The translations under genes and the position numbers were made by a program. A DNA stretch of 64,000 nt, taken from positions 1-64,000 of the forward strand of contig NZ_LGDD01000199.1 in assembly GCF_001279695.1 (NCBI RefSeq), in the 5' to 3' direction. Below, piece after piece: positions 61,689-64,000 of the stretch. This stretch comes from Streptomyces sp. WM6378 (GTDB lineage Bacteria; Actinomycetota; Actinomycetes; Streptomycetales; Streptomycetaceae). Position 1 is the stretch's first letter, and each line of letters starts with the position of its first letter. The notes beneath the pieces are model-generated. The model did no database searches, was not told the origin of the DNA, and saw only the letters and a program-made list of their open reading frames with translations.

Positions 61689-62567
61689 ATGCTGAAGCGG
61701 CTCAACCAGGCCATGGACCACATCGAGGACCGGCTCGACGGAGAGATCGACGTGGGCGAACTCGCCCGCATCGCGATGACGTCGCAGTACCACTTCCGGC
61801 GGCTGTTCTCCGCGCTGGCCGGGATGCCGCTGTCGGAGTACGTGCGGCGCAGGCGGCTGACCGTCGCGGGTGCCGAGGTGCTCGCCGGGCAGCGCACGCT
61901 GCTCGATGTCGCGGTGCGGTACGGCTACACGTCGGGCGAGGCGTTCGCGCGGGCCTTTCGTGCCGTGCACGGCGTCGGCCCCGGCGAGGCCCGCCGCACC
62001 GGCGCGGCCCTGCGGTCCCAGCCCCGGATGTCCTTCCGCCTCGTCGTCGAAGGGAGCACCAGCATGCGGTACCGGGTCGTGGAGAAGGAAGCGTTCCATC
62101 TGGTGGGGAGGAAGGCGCGGGTTCCGCTCGTGCACGAGGGGGTCAACCCGGCCATCGCCGAGTTCATCCGGAGCGTCGGGCCTCAGACGGCGCTGCGCAT
62201 CCACCACCTGTCCGACCAGGAGCCCGACGGCATCGTCTCGGCCTGCGACAACCTGGACCCCAGCCGGGCCGAGGGCACCGAACTCGACTACTGGCACGCC
62301 GCGTTGACCCGCGCGGACCCGCCCGAGGACCTCGACTCGCTCCTCGTGCCCGCCGGCACGTGGGCCGTCTTCGAGAACACCGGCCCGTTCCCTCAGGCGC
62401 TCCAGCTCATGTGGCGGGACGTGTTCACCCAGTGGTTCCCGTCGAACCCGTACCAGAGCCGCCCTGGCCCGGAAATCCTGCGCACCCGCCCGTCGGCGGA
62501 CACCTCGGACAGCACGGACGCCGTCCTGTGGATCCCGGTCGAGCGGACCGGGCCCGGCAACTCGTAA
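61689..62567 (+). CDS. AraC-family regulator with GyrI-like effector domain
   Basis: A 292-aa regulator. The N-terminal double HTH (MLKRLNQAMDHIEDRLDGEI..., VAVRYGYTSGEAFARAFRAVHGVGPGEARR, about 8-105) is followed by a GyrI/Rob-like small-molecule-binding domain (FRLVVEGSTSMRYRVVEKEAFHLVG... to the end). AraC-GyrI fusions sense hydrophobic drugs. ATG 61689 is used. It is divergent from the SARP gene and may regulate itself or nearby exporters; its targets are unknown. Confidence 0.9.
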   Translation: MLKRLNQAMDHIEDRLDGEIDVGELARIAMTSQYHFRRLFSALAGMPLSEYVRRRRLTVAGAEVLAGQRTLLDVAVRYGYTSGEAFARAFRAVHGVGPGEARRTGAALRSQPRMSFRLVVEGSTSMRYRVVEKEAFHLVGRKARVPLVHEGVNPAIAEFIRSVGPQTALRIHHLSDQEPDGIVSACDNLDPSRAEGTELDYWHAALTRADPPEDLDSLLVPAGTWAVFENTGPFPQALQLMWRDVFTQWFPSNPYQSRPGPEILRTRPSADTSDSTDAVLWIPVERTGPGNS

Positions 62568-62578
62568 ACGGTACGGAC

Positions 62579-63286
62579 TCAGCGGCCCGCGCCGAGGCGG
62601 CGCTTCGGCTTGGGGTCCGCGGCCTCGCTCCGCGCCCACAGGGAGCGGACGTGGCCGAGGTGGCGGGTCATGCACTTCTCGGCGGCACGGGCGTCGCCGG
62701 CCAGCATGAGGTCGAGGAGCTCGACGTGTTCCTCGGCGGAGGGGATGAGCTCGTCGCGCTGGTCGAGGGCGGTCAGACCGTACAGGCGGGAGCGCTTGCG
62801 CAGGTCGCCGACGGTCTCGACCAGGCGCTCGTTGCCGCCCAGGGCGAGCAGCGAGAGGTGGAATTGCCGGTCCGCCTCCAGGTAGCCGATGAGGTCGTGG
62901 TCGCGGGCGGCCCGCACGATCTCCTCGGCGACCGGCCGCAGCGCTTCGAGGTCGGCGCGGTCGGCGCTGCGGGTGATGCGGCCGACCATGGGGACCTCGA
63001 TCAGCGCGCGGATCTCCGTGTACTGGTCGAGGTCGCGCTCGTTGACCTCGGTGACCCGGAACCCCTTGTTGCGGACGGGCTCCACCAGCCCCTCGCGCGC
63101 GAGGTCGAGCATGGCCTCGCGCACGGGGGTCGCGGAGATCCCGAAGTCCTCGGCGAGGCCGGGCGCCGAGTAGACCTGGCCGGGGCGGAGCTCGCCGGAG
63201 ATCAGCGCGGCGCGCAGCGCGTGAGCGACCTGGTCGCGCAGCCGCTCGGTGGTGGTGATGACCTTGCTCTGCTTCAGGTGACCCAT
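62579..63286 (-). CDS. GntR-family regulator, FCD (FadR) type
   Basis: A 235-aa regulator. The winged HTH (LAEDFGISATPVREAMLDLAREGLVEPVRNKGFRVTE) is followed by the helical FCD domain with metal-ligand-like segments (DRQFHLSLLALGGN, EEHVELLDLMLAGDA, HLGHVRSLW). It lies 53 bp downstream of an oxidoreductase gene on the same strand, an arrangement common in amino-acid or hydroxy-acid (for example hydroxyproline) catabolic loci. TACAATGTCAC in the spacer could be part of its site. Confidence 0.9.
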   Translation of the reverse strand: MGHLKQSKVITTTERLRDQVAHALRAALISGELRPGQVYSAPGLAEDFGISATPVREAMLDLAREGLVEPVRNKGFRVTEVNERDLDQYTEIRALIEVPMVGRITRSADRADLEALRPVAEEIVRAARDHDLIGYLEADRQFHLSLLALGGNERLVETVGDLRKRSRLYGLTALDQRDELIPSAEEHVELLDLMLAGDARAAEKCMTRHLGHVRSLWARSEAADPKPKRRLGAGR

Positions 63287-63339
63287 GCTGCTGTTCCTCC
63301 GTACCGAGCGGAGACCCAGAGTACAATGTCACGTTGCTT

Positions 63340-64000
63340 TTAGGGGTCGGTCCCGTCGGGAGGAGGCTCCGGAGACAGGCCCGCCAGCACCCCCAGCGGC
63401 ACCGGCGTCGCGAACGGGCGCCGCTCCGAAGGGGGTTCGGCGCCGCCCGCCAGGCAGGACACCGCCGTCCCGCACGTGCGGCCCTGGCACCAGCCCATGC
63501 CGGCCCGGGTCAGGAGTTTGACCGTACGGGCGTCGCGGGCGCCGTAGTCCTGGACCGCCTCGCGGATGCGGCCCGCGGTCACCTCTTCGCAGCGGCACAC
63601 CTCGGCGTCGTCGGGGAGCCAGTCGGCCCAGCCGGGGCCCGGCGCGTGGGTGGCTGCCATTGCTTCGGCGAAGGCACGCAGTCTGGTGCGGCGGGACTTC
63701 AACTGCCGCACGCGCCCGCCCGGTCCGGGGTTCCTGCCCAGCCGGGCCGCGATCGCGCGTGCCGCCAACTCCCCTTCCGTACGGGCGAGTTGGGCACCGC
63801 CGATGCCGCCGGGCTCGCCCGCCGCCCAGAGTCCGCGTACGGAGGATTCCTGGCGGGCGTCCAGGGCGAGAGCGAGGGCGCCGTCGGGGGTGCGGCGGGT
63901 GGCGCAGCCGAGGGTGGTGGCCAGTTCGATCCCGGGGACGAGGCCGTGGCCCACGGCCAGCGCGTCGCAGGCGATCCTGCGCCCCGTGCCCGGCACCGGC
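63340..64000 (-). CDS. FAD/[2Fe-2S]-binding oxidoreductase, C-terminal part
   Basis: Only the C-terminal about 220 residues lie in the window; the start is beyond base 64000. The visible part has an FAD/NAD(P)-binding end (DALAVGHGLVPGIELATTLG, GLWAAGEPGGIGGAQLARTEGELAARAI) and a BFD-type [2Fe-2S] domain with Cys in VCRCEEVTAGRIREAVQDYG and GMGWCQGRTCG. This is the layout of the large subunit of hydroxyproline/D-nopaline/octopine dehydrogenases. It probably acts with small subunits encoded outside the window and is regulated by the GntR protein downstream. Confidence 0.82.
   Translation of the reverse strand, partial: PVPGTGRRIACDALAVGHGLVPGIELATTLGCATRRTPDGALALALDARQESSVRGLWAAGEPGGIGGAQLARTEGELAARAIAARLGRNPGPGGRVRQLKSRRTRLRAFAEAMAATHAPGPGWADWLPDDAEVCRCEEVTAGRIREAVQDYGARDARTVKLLTRAGMGWCQGRTCGTAVSCLAGGAEPPSERRPFATPVPLGVLAGLSPEPPPDGTDP

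Noticed and set aside
63290..63335. GntR operator in the spacer before the GntR gene
   Set aside because: TACAATGTCAC is only a loose match to FadR-type sites and is not a clear dyad, so it is not listed as a feature.

Overview
The window is high-GC actinomycete DNA, almost certainly a Streptomyces chromosome. The evidence is the strong G/C third-position codon bias, the rarity of TTA codons, AfsR/SARP-type and HspR-type regulators, GTG/TTG starts, and the order fba - pyrE - clpB - hspR/dnaJ/grpE/dnaK - dcd - tRNA-Gly. A perfect 14-bp Streptomyces-type parS site (13930-13943) suggests the segment lies in the conserved core within a few hundred kb of oriC.

Layout. 0-12.7 kb: a two-component system (HK + LuxR-type RR), a TetR/GDSL-hydrolase pair with a divergent FusB-like gene sharing a 21-bp palindrome, a tryptophan-to-kynurenine operon (kynA, kynU, a formamidase-like hydrolase further down), DUF3152 and DUF3151 genes, an MFS exporter and a MalY-type lyase. 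Dispersed intergenic repeats sit between these genes, including an 84-bp exact inverted copy at 1-84 and 9735-9818. 12.7-25.8 kb: fba, parS, pyrE, an aldose epimerase, an SRPBCC membrane protein, a membrane spermidine-synthase-like protein, DUF2617, an aminotransferase, a GT-C mannosyltransferase-like protein, YbjN and clpB with a HAIR element. 25.9-29.6 kb: the most unusual locus. It holds a tiny secreted-type peptide with three DVTWE repeats, translationally coupled to a Rieske-like protein whose ligand histidines are arginines, and flanked by three paralogous HTH regulators. 29.7-33.9 kb: hspR-dnaJ-grpE-dnaK, read from a HAIR-controlled promoter upstream of dnaK.

34-36.8 kb: a small glycan-type cluster (FkbM methyltransferase, MraY/WecA-like transferase, and an SDR epimerase without its catalytic YxxxK). 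37-43.3 kb: an Fe-S membrane oxidoreductase, a Lys/Asp-rich surface protein, a Yip1-like membrane protein, a purine-type phosphoribosyltransferase, dcd and a zinc-ribbon peptide. 43.5-50.2 kb: downstream of tRNA-Gly(CCC) the content becomes accessory and partly decayed. It has a BlaI-controlled lantibiotic-type ABC exporter and a BlaR1-like M56 protease (both frameshifted in G/C runs), two TTA-codon genes, a truncated glycosyltransferase and a frameshifted coiled-coil membrane gene.

50.2-64 kb: a DUF4232 lipoprotein, an alpha/beta hydrolase with a divergent TetR and twin operators, a small secreted Cys protein, a LysR/DsbB module with twin 17-bp operators, a di-Mop molybdate-binding protein, a DrrAB-type ABC exporter, a 1052-aa SARP/NB-ARC/TPR regulator, an AraC-GyrI regulator, a GntR/FCD regulator, and a [2Fe-2S]/FAD oxidoreductase cut by the window edge. 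Most neighbouring genes are compact and translationally coupled, and several local regulators have recognisable palindromic operators next to them.
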